DNA of 64,000 nucleotides from JBEBVQ01 sp964527735 (GTDB lineage: Bacteria; Bacteroidota; Bacteroidia; Chitinophagales; Chitinophagaceae). Position 1 is the stretch's first letter; each line of letters opens with the position of its first letter. The position numbers and the translations under genes were made by a program. A model generated the notes under the pieces. That model was given only the letters and a program-made list of their open reading frames with translations. It did not search any database and was not told where the DNA came from. Where the stretch lies: assembly GCA_964527735.1 (NCBI GenBank), contig CAZGPG010000018.1:13114-77113 (forward strand), in the 5' to 3' direction. Positions 10,501-17,099 of this stretch are shown here, in pieces.

Positions 10501-11572
10501 ATGGACAAATGTCACCGGTGGTTCTGGTGCAACAACACTGGGCTACACTACTCCCTCATTGTCTGCTATCACATTTTACAGACTGCGTGTAACGTGCACG
10601 GTCAGTGCAGAGGTTTCGTACAGCGATACATTTGAAGTGACGGTACTACAGCCGCAGCCGGTAAACGTGACTCCGGCCAGTCATTGCGGACCGGGTGCCG
10701 TAACGCTTGAGGCTTCCGGCGCCGACCCGGTGATCTGGTATGATGCCGCAACCGGTGGTACTGCGCTGGATACCGGCACAGTGTACACTACCCCAAATAT
10801 TGCTGCTACGACCACTTATTATGTACAGGCTGGCAATCACTGTGGCCCGAGGACGCCGGTTGCCGCTACAATATATGATCTGCCCGACCCTGAGATACAG
10901 ACGACAGGGTCTGCAACGTTTTGTTCGGGAGGTAGCGTGGTGCTGGATGCCGATCAGGCGTATGATAGCTATACCTGGTTACGGGATGGCGCCGCGATAT
11001 CCGGCGCTACGCAAAATTCTTATACGGCCACTGAAGCTGGTAGTTACCGCCTTGCCGTAACCGATAATAACGGTTGCCGCGACACATCGGCCCCGGTTCA
11101 GGTGATTGTTTACCCGGCGCCCGTACCTCAGATCCTTTTTGATGGTATCACTTTGTCTACAACCACACCGTTTGCCGCATACCAGTGGCATCTGGATGGT
11201 GCAGACATCCCCGGCGCTACAAACAGGGAACATACTCCGGACGAAGACGGCGCATATACTGTGACGGTAGATGACGAAACAGGATGCTTTGCAACATCTG
11301 CGCCTTATCCATACAAAGTTGATGTCTCTTCGATAGCGGACATAGCAGATGCCATTAGCATTTATCCGAATCCGGTGACGGATGTGCTGTATATCCGTTC
11401 GCCCGTACCGGTGCATATTACCATCAGCAGTGCCGACGGGAAGATCCTGGTGCAAGAACAATATTCAGAAAAGGCGTATATGGGTGCATTAGCCGAGGGC
11501 GTGTATTTGCTGCGCATCACCGATGCGAAAGGAGTATTGCTGCGTACGGAGCGAGTGGTAAGGATGAAATGA
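7559..11572 (+). CDS. Large beta-helix protein with Ig-like modules and T9SS type A sorting domain
   Basis: 1337 residues. I chose the ATG at 7559 because it opens directly into a signal peptide (MKTVLLAVFAAMTLMSEGIWAQ); the longer frame from TTG at 7466 adds 31 non-signal residues. Residues about 20-300 form an unassigned N-terminal region. About 320-700 looks like a right-handed parallel beta-helix of the pectate-lyase type (ITFKSASNDPSVVTLSF, YITIRDLTL, then coils such as NVIADNVIENGGFGIYW). It is followed by Ig-like modules (CTGDSVQLAAT, FCSGGSVVLDAD, WLRDGAAISGAT) and a type A sorting domain (SIYPNPVTDVLYI ... LAEGVYLLRI). Beta-helix domains often bind or cleave polysaccharide, but no catalytic residues could be assigned. 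Confidence 0.88.
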   Translation: MKTVLLAVFAAMTLMSEGIWAQTPQFMTTGTWTRNPHPFAQNPTSSHRVQWLFHPSDFSVQPPPGMISKIYVLSADDVAADPEYQHLTIRMGTTSLQVTGSWITLDDTVLYNPVHTFTGGAAQNQWMELTLQQPFYYDGVSNLVVEAIHYGHSNGFGILQDNSFLNRRTHGTATAANGSSAPGLLAFGFDRADPGPHNAAVMAVTAPVYACQGSHDLELRVANSGSNQIDSVEIHWELDGVPQQPVVWRTLIDTAGSAAGHEAIVTVGSITLGTVPRTVKAWTALPNGQPDAFNQDDTLLTQVAASLSGAYTIGGAAPDFADIGAAAEALNTYGVCGPVVMNIRDGQYTNQRAVLKAIHGASAANRITFKSASNDPSVVTLSFDAPHNDTNHIFRLEDASYITIRDLTLTPVNITRHKAIEFMGEASYDSVVNCRIIMPVTSPVNNHKTGIFGNGLTGGTAYNVIADNVIENGGFGIYWYASNANKTYNHVFSGNTITGQGSKSIETRYAGKLTITDNIITAVRSGGTHYGIQCQDADSAVNFSGNSIYIKGAASYGIELNNCAATSSRMHYVTDNRIYIDSATGVTYGIRSQTTSYGLFLNNVISAYGNNSTTYGLYGSGNNVAYYHNSVRVIGTGATTTAAGYFSHNTGTNAIIRNNIFCNAGDIGLGLFSYYSGTMDADYNNVYSASGDLFRKSSGGNVTYSSLVDWQAASGYELHSISYAPAFSDTVSLEPDPADPAVWSIHGRGEHITGVPTDINGNPRPPVRAAGVPDLGAYEFVPTSVPPAAAAFPATPAAGTTQVFTFGSDTVARIAWAPSAAVPASVTVRPYSGIQPPGIGTGRYMYFYTDVEAPAGTYNYTIDVHYKEPWRGVMDIEGDIRLAKKNSSVPWFLYGGTASSVDVNANVITAAGLTDFSLFTGTDALVNPACAGIPEQAAVTNTPAILCTGDSVQLAATDPNEQTGVSGLAYQWQQASSATGTWTNVTGGSGATTLGYTTPSLSAITFYRLRVTCTVSAEVSYSDTFEVTVLQPQPVNVTPASHCGPGAVTLEASGADPVIWYDAATGGTALDTGTVYTTPNIAATTTYYVQAGNHCGPRTPVAATIYDLPDPEIQTTGSATFCSGGSVVLDADQAYDSYTWLRDGAAISGATQNSYTATEAGSYRLAVTDNNGCRDTSAPVQVIVYPAPVPQILFDGITLSTTTPFAAYQWHLDGADIPGATNREHTPDEDGAYTVTVDDETGCFATSAPYPYKVDVSSIADIADAISIYPNPVTDVLYIRSPVPVHITISSADGKILVQEQYSEKAYMGALAEGVYLLRITDAKGVLLRTERVVRMK

Positions 11573-11575
11573 TGG

Positions 11576-11606
11576 TTGGGAAAGCGTAGCTTTCCCCCAA
11601 TATTTT
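11576..11606 (+). terminator. Probable terminator after the beta-helix gene
   Basis: An 8-bp stem, GGGAAAGC/GCTTTCCC, with a 3-base loop can be lengthened to TTGGG/CCCAA if two Cs bulge out. TATTTTCTG follows rather than a clean T run. It begins three bases after the stop at 11572. The weak T tract lowers confidence. Confidence 0.45.
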
Positions 11607-12004
11607 CTGCCAGCGTATATTGAATACTTTTTTATGGATTGAACCCGGTACATAACCGGAGGTTATTACTATGCTGGTTCATAATCCGAATCCCGGATAA
11701 CTGAAGTCCAACCTGGGGCGTAACCCAAACATGCTCAAAGGGGGTTAGTACGGAGTTGCAATAACGTTATATAAGAGTTGGTATAGGATGACAAGACATA
11801 TGACACTATCATATGCAAGAATTTGTGCGCATTATCCACTTGTAATATTATCTTCTCTTACAATGTCTATCGATTGATTTCGGAGTACCCTGTTTTTCAC
11901 CCTTTTTTTAGAAAAATTAAGAAGATTATCAAAATAATGTTAAATTCAATTCTTTTTTAAAAAGTGTGAAATACCTGTTAACCCAGATTAAACATTTTGT
12001 GTTG
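11607..12004. promoter_or_regulatory. Long gene-free AT-rich region with small palindromes before a type B cargo gene
   Basis: About 400 bp without a convincing gene. Two symmetrical sites stand out: ATAACGTTAT (11761-11770, a perfect 10-bp palindrome) and CATATGA-CACTA-TCATATG (11797-11815, 7-bp arms). The last 100 bases are very AT-rich and contain T runs. I found no clean TAnnTTTG -7 element. The size and the paired palindromes suggest a regulated promoter region for the gene at 12005, but this is inference. Confidence 0.3.
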
Positions 12005-14827
12005 ATGAGAACGTCTACTCAAAGAAATCTTTTGTTTTTATCCTTAATACTGGCTGCCACTACAGGAAGTGCTATAGCACAGCCACGTGAGATGGAAACG
12101 AAGGAGCCAAACTATAACCGCTTCCGCCAACCCTTTTCGTTGACGAATCCGGAAGTCACCCGGCAGAACGCAGGTTATGAGCGCCATCCGGAATTGGGGT
12201 TGCTATATGCGGGAGCGCCCTGTAATGATTGCTATGAGGTGCTGGACAAACGTACCGAGACAACCAAGACTTTCGCTGAGTTAGGCACCGGAGGAAGCCA
12301 TATCTGGATACAATCGTCTACCGACCCCATGCACTATAAAAATGAGCAGGGCCAATGGCTGACCATACAACCGGAACTGGCTCCGCTGCAGGGTCGTAAT
12401 GATGTGTTTTCATCTGTAGCGTCACCCTGGCCGGTGACGATAGATACGCGGGCCGGCTTTACACAGATTGGGAAGCCGGGTCAGCGGGTATCTTTCAACC
12501 GGGAGCTGGAGCTGATCTTCGTTGCAGCCGACGGTACGGAACGTTCATTGGGTCGGGCGGATTGGAGCCGTTATACTGCCGGGGATGATGGCATATATGT
12601 AACGGATATATGGCCGGGGATGGATATGGAGATCACGGTTTTCCGCGGCGCCGCCAAGACCAACTTTCTGATCAACAAGCCGATGCCTCAATATGCAGGC
12701 GGTCAACTGGCAATACGTGATCATTTTAAAATGGATGAGGGCTTGTCTGTATACCGGACCAGTGCAAAGCAATGGAGCGGTCCGCTGGAGATAAAGTACG
12801 TATCAGGGTTAAGTGCTTATACAATGAGGCAGGCGGTGGGATTCAGAAAAAAAGACGGGGGTGACCTGCAGCCACTTGATTACAGGATAGTCAAAGAAAA
12901 TATATTGGATATTCTGATCAACGGCCAAATACTGAATCAGGATATTAAGCATTACCCGATGGTGATAGATCCTTTCTTTCAATCCACGGGTGCCGTTGCT
13001 GTTACAGGTGGATCAGAATATAATGCTTCCTGTTTTTCCATGACAGTTGGCTGCACTTATGTAAATCCTGTCCCTGTGCCCGCGGCAATTACTGTCACAA
13101 ACTTAATGTTTACGTTTCAGTTTTATGCAGATTCTGCCAAGCATATGGCATCTTTTGATGTTCGGGTAGGTAATTGCCGGAGCCCGAGCCAGACCGGAGC
13201 CATGTGGGTTTGCCCGTCTACACCGCCGCCAGCAGGGTGGTGTGGAGGAAACTGGCTATCCGGATTTGAAGATATAAATCAATGTATACCACCTCCCCAG
13301 TGTCAGCCATATAATCTGGATGTAACACTGCGGTTTTTGAGGTGCTATGCGCCTTCTGCCATACCATGCGACAATTCCAGAATATGGGCTACACAACCGT
13401 TTGTGGTAACGGTGGAAGGCTGGACGCTGGAGCCGTTCCAAATAGGCGTGTCTGCTCCAAACGCAACCATTTGCCAGGGAGATTCAACCGTTTTGGATGC
13501 TACTCCCGAATATGGCGTTCGTCCTTTCCATTATTTGTGGACACCCGGGGGGTCTACCGATTCTGCGATTGTTGTCAAACCACAGGTCAGTACAACCTAT
13601 ATTGTGGAATTTACGGATTCCTGCGGCAGGGTGGCGAGAGATACGGTAGACGTATTCGTTACGCCCAGTGATAACCCCGGATTCACATTTGTCCCGGATT
13701 CCGTTTGTCCCAGCACGCCTATTACGGTAAAGGCCAATGAGCCCGGGCAGCTTTCATATTACAGTTGGGAATTACCGGGCAGCGCGCATCCTTCGCTCAG
13801 CGGCATTAAGGAATTCACTACTTCCTATGATACGGGCGGTGTGTATGACATTGTCATGTATTATCAGAGCGGTAATTGTAAATTTCCCGATACGCAGCAG
13901 ATCACCATCTATCCGGAAATAAATGTAGAGATACATGACACGATTTGTGACGGCGAGGCTTACCCGTTTTACGGAAATTATTATACTGCTTCCGGAACAT
14001 ACCAGTATCTGAATCAAACCTTGTTCGGGTGTGATTCGGTACTGATCCTGCACTTAGTCGTTAACCCGATACCACCGGTACCGGTCGCCTCCGCCAATAC
14101 GCCGATTTGTTACGGAGATGAGCTGTTGCTGGAGGCTTCGGAGATTGCCGGGGTAACGTATAACTGGACAGGCCCGCGTGGCTTTACCAGCCCAAACCGG
14201 AAACCGAAGATTCCCGATGTGGATTTTGATATGGGAGGCATGTATTCGGTGACCAGTACAAAGCTGAACTGTACCTCTCCGCCCGGCGATGTCCGGGTGA
14301 TGGTTAAGCCCTTGCCGGTAATTGAACTACAGGCAGACAGAACAGAAATATGCTCCGGCGATAGCGTACGGCTTGAAACAATTTTGGATCCGGTGTACAG
14401 CTATCAGTGGCGCCCGGATTATTATATGGTGACCAACGGAGACGCCGTTGCCTATGCCGTAGTCGGTTATAAGAGCTATATACATGTCATGGTTACCGAT
14501 ACGGGTCGTTGTATCGCCAGAGACAGCATTTACATTAATACGGAACCCTGCTGCGATGTGTTCCTGCCGGACGCATTTACGCCCAATGGCGACGGAAAGA
14601 ATGATGTGTTCCGGATCATTACCGACGGTAATCTCAAGCTGAGTGTATTCCGGGTTGTAAACCGCTGGGGTATGACGGTATTTGCCACCGGCGACCAGTA
14701 TCTGGGCTGGGACGGCCTGTACAATGGAAGACCGCAGGATCCGGGTACCTATCATTATTATCTGGAATACGGATGTCCGGACGGAGGTACGTACGAAAAG
14801 AAGGGCAGTATTACGTTGTTGCGATGA
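12005..14827 (+). CDS. Large secreted protein with PKD/Ig-like modules and T9SS type B domain
   Basis: 940 residues from the ATG at 12005, which opens into a signal peptide (MRTSTQRNLLFLSLILAATTG...AIAQ); a GTG at 11966 would add 13 residues. Residues about 90-320 form a module with WLTIQPELAPLQG, VSFNRELELIFV and DIWPGMDMEITVF that recalls N-terminal regions of large wall-associated proteins, which I cannot name with certainty. Then come Cys-rich and PKD/Ig-like modules (ICQGDSTVLDATPEYG, VCPSTPITVKANEPG, ICYGDELLLEASE, ICSGDSVRLETI). The end is a type B domain (FTPNGDGKNDVF ... VVNRWGMTVFATGD ... GWDGLYNG ... GTYHYYL ... ITLLR). The final Arg codon and the stop lie inside a perfect palindrome shared with the convergent gene. 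Confidence 0.9.
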   Translation: MRTSTQRNLLFLSLILAATTGSAIAQPREMETKEPNYNRFRQPFSLTNPEVTRQNAGYERHPELGLLYAGAPCNDCYEVLDKRTETTKTFAELGTGGSHIWIQSSTDPMHYKNEQGQWLTIQPELAPLQGRNDVFSSVASPWPVTIDTRAGFTQIGKPGQRVSFNRELELIFVAADGTERSLGRADWSRYTAGDDGIYVTDIWPGMDMEITVFRGAAKTNFLINKPMPQYAGGQLAIRDHFKMDEGLSVYRTSAKQWSGPLEIKYVSGLSAYTMRQAVGFRKKDGGDLQPLDYRIVKENILDILINGQILNQDIKHYPMVIDPFFQSTGAVAVTGGSEYNASCFSMTVGCTYVNPVPVPAAITVTNLMFTFQFYADSAKHMASFDVRVGNCRSPSQTGAMWVCPSTPPPAGWCGGNWLSGFEDINQCIPPPQCQPYNLDVTLRFLRCYAPSAIPCDNSRIWATQPFVVTVEGWTLEPFQIGVSAPNATICQGDSTVLDATPEYGVRPFHYLWTPGGSTDSAIVVKPQVSTTYIVEFTDSCGRVARDTVDVFVTPSDNPGFTFVPDSVCPSTPITVKANEPGQLSYYSWELPGSAHPSLSGIKEFTTSYDTGGVYDIVMYYQSGNCKFPDTQQITIYPEINVEIHDTICDGEAYPFYGNYYTASGTYQYLNQTLFGCDSVLILHLVVNPIPPVPVASANTPICYGDELLLEASEIAGVTYNWTGPRGFTSPNRKPKIPDVDFDMGGMYSVTSTKLNCTSPPGDVRVMVKPLPVIELQADRTEICSGDSVRLETILDPVYSYQWRPDYYMVTNGDAVAYAVVGYKSYIHVMVTDTGRCIARDSIYINTEPCCDVFLPDAFTPNGDGKNDVFRIITDGNLKLSVFRVVNRWGMTVFATGDQYLGWDGLYNGRPQDPGTYHYYLEYGCPDGGTYEKKGSITLLR

Positions 14828-14865
14828 CAGTAGAGACGTTGCATGCAACGTCTCTACTGTCATCG
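14822..14865. repeat. Perfect 44-bp palindrome between convergent genes (GTAGAGACG family)
   Basis: Every base from 14822 to 14865 pairs with its mirror position: two 22-base arms meet at GCATGC. The core is GTAGAGACGTTGCA and its complement. It covers the last codon and stop of the type B gene on the left and ends on the base before the stop codon of the J-domain gene on the right. The TAG in the repeat is in frame after both stops. RNA from either strand would form a 20-bp hairpin, so a two-way terminator or RNA stabiliser is likely. Relatives lie at 57231-57316 and 63950-64000. Confidence 0.9.
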
Positions 14866-15513
14866 TCACCGCATGTACAGGAACATAAAAATGCACAGCA
14901 GCAATGCAGTCAGCAGGATCACCCACGGTTTGATGATCACCCACCGCTTTTCATTTGCTTTCCGGTGCAGCTCCTGGCCGATCTGCTCTTGCAGGTTTTG
15001 GTCGGATCCGGCAAGCACAGTCAGCCGTCCGCTGATGTCCTGAAAATAACGGTATTCCATCCCTTTCAATGTCTGTAGCATAATCCGGAGTATCTTCCGG
15101 TTCAGCTCCATGTCGGTTGCACGGTTTAGAATAGCAAGGTGCGCATCCGAAAGCAGCAGCAATGTATATTCATGCAGCGCCGTCTGGCTCATGCGGTATG
15201 TATCCATCGACGAAACATGGTTGGCCAGCTTCACGCATTCGTTATAGATACCGGCCGGCGTCACGGAGACCGGTTTTTGTTGCCGGGCATAACCGGCCAG
15301 CCATCTTTCGTCGTTATACACCGCCCGTCGTTCCTGGTCCGACAATATTTCGTATGCTTCGCGGATCTCGTGAAAATAATGTGCTGCATACCGGTCACCG
15401 GCATTCTTGTCGGGATGATATTGATGCGCCAGCCTGCGATATGCTGCTTTGATCTCCTGCAGCGTAGCCTGCGGAGCAATACCCAGTGTTTTATAATGAT
15501 CTTTCACCTGCAT
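14866..15513 (-). CDS. J-domain (DnaJ-like) membrane-anchored protein
   Basis: 215 residues. The N-terminal 65 residues are a typical J domain (DHYKTLGIAPQATLQEIKAAY, then His33-Pro34-Asp35 in QYHPDKNAG, then YEILSDQERRAVYND), the part that stimulates the ATPase of an Hsp70 (DnaK) partner. The middle (about 75-185) is a predicted helical region without Gly/Phe or zinc-finger repeats, so it is not DnaJ itself but a class III J protein. The last 20 residues (WVILLTALLLCIFMFLYMR) form one transmembrane helix at the very C-terminus, so it is probably tail-anchored with the J domain in the cytoplasm. The upstream region carries the AT-rich TTGAAAAT repeat. The client or target is unknown. Confidence 0.92.
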   Translation of the reverse strand: MQVKDHYKTLGIAPQATLQEIKAAYRRLAHQYHPDKNAGDRYAAHYFHEIREAYEILSDQERRAVYNDERWLAGYARQQKPVSVTPAGIYNECVKLANHVSSMDTYRMSQTALHEYTLLLLSDAHLAILNRATDMELNRKILRIMLQTLKGMEYRYFQDISGRLTVLAGSDQNLQEQIGQELHRKANEKRWVIIKPWVILLTALLLCIFMFLYMR

Positions 15514-15530
15514 TAGGGCAAAAGTGTTAT

Positions 15531-15628
15531 TAATTTGAAAATTTGAAAATGTGCCAATTTGAAAATGTCCGTATTGTGACCAATTACCCTCATTTTCAAA
15601 TTTTCAAATGCTCAAATTTTCAAATTAG
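15531..15628. repeat. AT-rich inverted repeat of TTGAAAAT units
   Basis: The left part (15532-15551) reads AATTTGAAAATTTGAAAATG and the right part (15591-15609) is its reverse complement over 19 of 20 bases. A further unit, CAAATTTTCAAATTA (15613-15627), follows. Similar units occur near 51910-51930 and 52811-52840, so this is a dispersed family. Here it lies between the J-domain gene start and the end of the glycosylase gene and supplies the latter's final codons and stop. Confidence 0.75.
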
Positions 15629-16241
15629 AATTGTCCTTATAGCGCCACAAATGCAAACAGGCATAGCTGCGGTAGGGCGCCCAGTGACCGGAGATCTTCA
15701 GCAAATGTTCCCGGAATACTTTTTTATCCGTATGATCCAGCTTATACAACCGTGCCATAGCCTGCTGTATGCCCAGATCGTCGGGGGCAAAAATATCTTC
15801 CCGCCCAAGGGTAAATATCAGCAGCATCTCCACGGTCCATCTGCCGACGCCTTTAATAGGCGTAAGGAAAGACATCACCTCTTCGTTGCTCATCCGGTAC
15901 AGCTTTTTATCTTCCATACCTTGTTCTGTTGCATATTGTGCCACATTGCGGACGTACTGCGTTTTGGCGCCCGACAGGCCGATGCCGCGCAAGGTCTCCA
16001 CCGGCAGTGATAATATTTGTTCCGGTGAAGGTCCGGCGCCGCCAAACAGGTCGAGGAACCGGCGATAGATCACCGCAGCTACTTTGGTGGAGAGCTGCTG
16101 GCTCATGATAGATGCGCAAAGCTGCAGGCAGATATTCCGCTCCTTTTTCAGCCGGAAGGGCGGTTGCGCCTGCAGCAAAGGAAGCAGCTTTTTGTCACGG
16201 CTCAGATGCCGGTAATAATCGGGTGGTTGCACCAGAGCCAT
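15612..16241 (-). CDS. DNA-3-methyladenine glycosylase II (AlkA family, HhH-GPD)
   Basis: 209 residues, usual for the short AlkA/MAG type. It removes alkylated bases such as 3-methyladenine from DNA, starting base-excision repair. The helix-hairpin-helix is seen in FLTPIKGVGRWTVEMLL (about 125-141) and is followed by the catalytic acid in FAPDDLGIQQAM; Asp155 matches the AlkA catalytic Asp. The HWAPYRSYACLHLWRY end matches the family signature near the C-terminus (about 186-201). The final residues NLKI and the stop are encoded by the AT-rich intergenic repeat, so the tail may be a by-product of a repeat insertion. The gene follows the cyclophilin gene after 13 bases, probably in one transcript. 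Confidence 0.93.
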   Translation of the reverse strand: MALVQPPDYYRHLSRDKKLLPLLQAQPPFRLKKERNICLQLCASIMSQQLSTKVAAVIYRRFLDLFGGAGPSPEQILSLPVETLRGIGLSGAKTQYVRNVAQYATEQGMEDKKLYRMSNEEVMSFLTPIKGVGRWTVEMLLIFTLGREDIFAPDDLGIQQAMARLYKLDHTDKKVFREHLLKISGHWAPYRSYACLHLWRYKDNSNLKI

Positions 16242-16254
16242 GTGCGCTTTGTTT

Positions 16255-16917
16255 TTAGAAGAACAAAAACTTTTTCTTTTTGATGATCCGTACGGAGGTC
16301 ATACGGACATCTGTTTCGGGCCGGTCGGCGTTATCGCGTGGAGCATTGGCTATTTTTTCTGCCACATCCATGCCTTTGGTCACCGCGCCGAATACCGTAT
16401 AGCTCCCGTCCAGGTGTAATGCGCCTCCTTCTGTCTTATATACTTCCCGTTGTGCAGGAGTAAGCGTGCGGCCGCTGCGTTGTGCAAAATTATCCAGTTC
16501 CGCATCCGTAAACTTCTTGCCGGTTACGATATAAAACTGGCAGCCCGATGAGGCTTTTTCCGGGTTGTTGTCCCGTGCTGCGGCCAGTGCGCCACGGTGA
16601 TGGTAATACTCATTATTGATCTCTGCAGGTATCCGGTAACCATTATCCCCGCTACCGAGTCGTTGACCGGGCGCTGCCGACCTGGAGTCTGGGTCGCCGC
16701 CCTGTATCATAAAGCCCGGAATGACCCGGTGAAATAATGTGCTGTCGTAAAATTTGTCTTTGATCAGCTTGATCATATTGTCACGGTGTTGCGGGGTTTT
16801 GTCGTACAATACCAATTCGATATCCCCTTCTGTGGTGGCGATCTTCACTTTGGTCTTCTGGGCATAAACCAGTACCGTACACGCCAGCAAGGCGCTCAAT
16901 AGAATAATTCGTTTCAT
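16255..16917 (-). CDS. Periplasmic peptidyl-prolyl isomerase, cyclophilin type
   Basis: 220 residues. A signal peptide (MKRIILLSALLACTVLVYAQ) directs it to the periplasm. The cyclophilin fold shows in IATTEGDIELVLYDKTPQH, FHRVIPGFMIQGGDP (with the catalytic Arg), SSGCQFYIVTGKK and LDGSYTVFGAVTKGMDV. It catalyses cis-trans isomerisation of proline peptide bonds, helping exported proteins fold. The insert DNFAQRSGRTLTPAQREVYK in the middle is common in Bacteroidota members of the family. The C-terminus is Lys/Phe rich (KKKKFLFF). It is the first gene of a probable operon with the glycosylase; a 33-bp sequence found again at 26400 lies just upstream. Confidence 0.94.
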   Translation of the reverse strand: MKRIILLSALLACTVLVYAQKTKVKIATTEGDIELVLYDKTPQHRDNMIKLIKDKFYDSTLFHRVIPGFMIQGGDPDSRSAAPGQRLGSGDNGYRIPAEINNEYYHHRGALAAARDNNPEKASSGCQFYIVTGKKFTDAELDNFAQRSGRTLTPAQREVYKTEGGALHLDGSYTVFGAVTKGMDVAEKIANAPRDNADRPETDVRMTSVRIIKKKKFLFF

Positions 16918-16935
16918 ATTTATTTAAAATTGTAA

Positions 16936-16968
16936 AAGCGAAAGCATAGTTACAAAAAAAATCGGTTA
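16936..16968. repeat. 33-bp sequence repeated exactly at 26400-26432 (copy A)
   Basis: The same 33 bases (core CGAAAGCATAGTTAC followed by eight As and TCGGTTA) occur at 26400-26432. Here the repeat lies 19 bases upstream of the cyclophilin start. Read in the gene's direction it gives eight Ts, then GTAACTATGC, which resembles the Bacteroidota -7 element TAnnTTTGC with one mismatch. It may be a promoter or 5' leader segment. Confidence 0.6.
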
Positions 16969-17035
16969 CGGCCATTTCGTTTAACGGAATAGCTGCCGGG
17001 TTTGTTATTGCATTATAGTAGCAGGCGGGTAGCAT

Positions 17036-17072
17036 AAAAAGTCCGGAAGGCTGTTATTGAAGCCTTCCGGAC
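17036..17072 (-). terminator. Rho-independent terminator for the minus-strand T9SS operon
   Basis: A perfect 12-bp stem (17041-17052 with 17061-17072) and an 8-base loop are followed, on the minus strand, by TTTTT (17040-17036). It lies 28 bases past the stop of the gene ending at 17100, so it closes the three-gene cargo operon. Confidence 0.85.
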
Positions 17073-17099
17073 GTCGTAATGTACCTGGATAGTTTGTTT

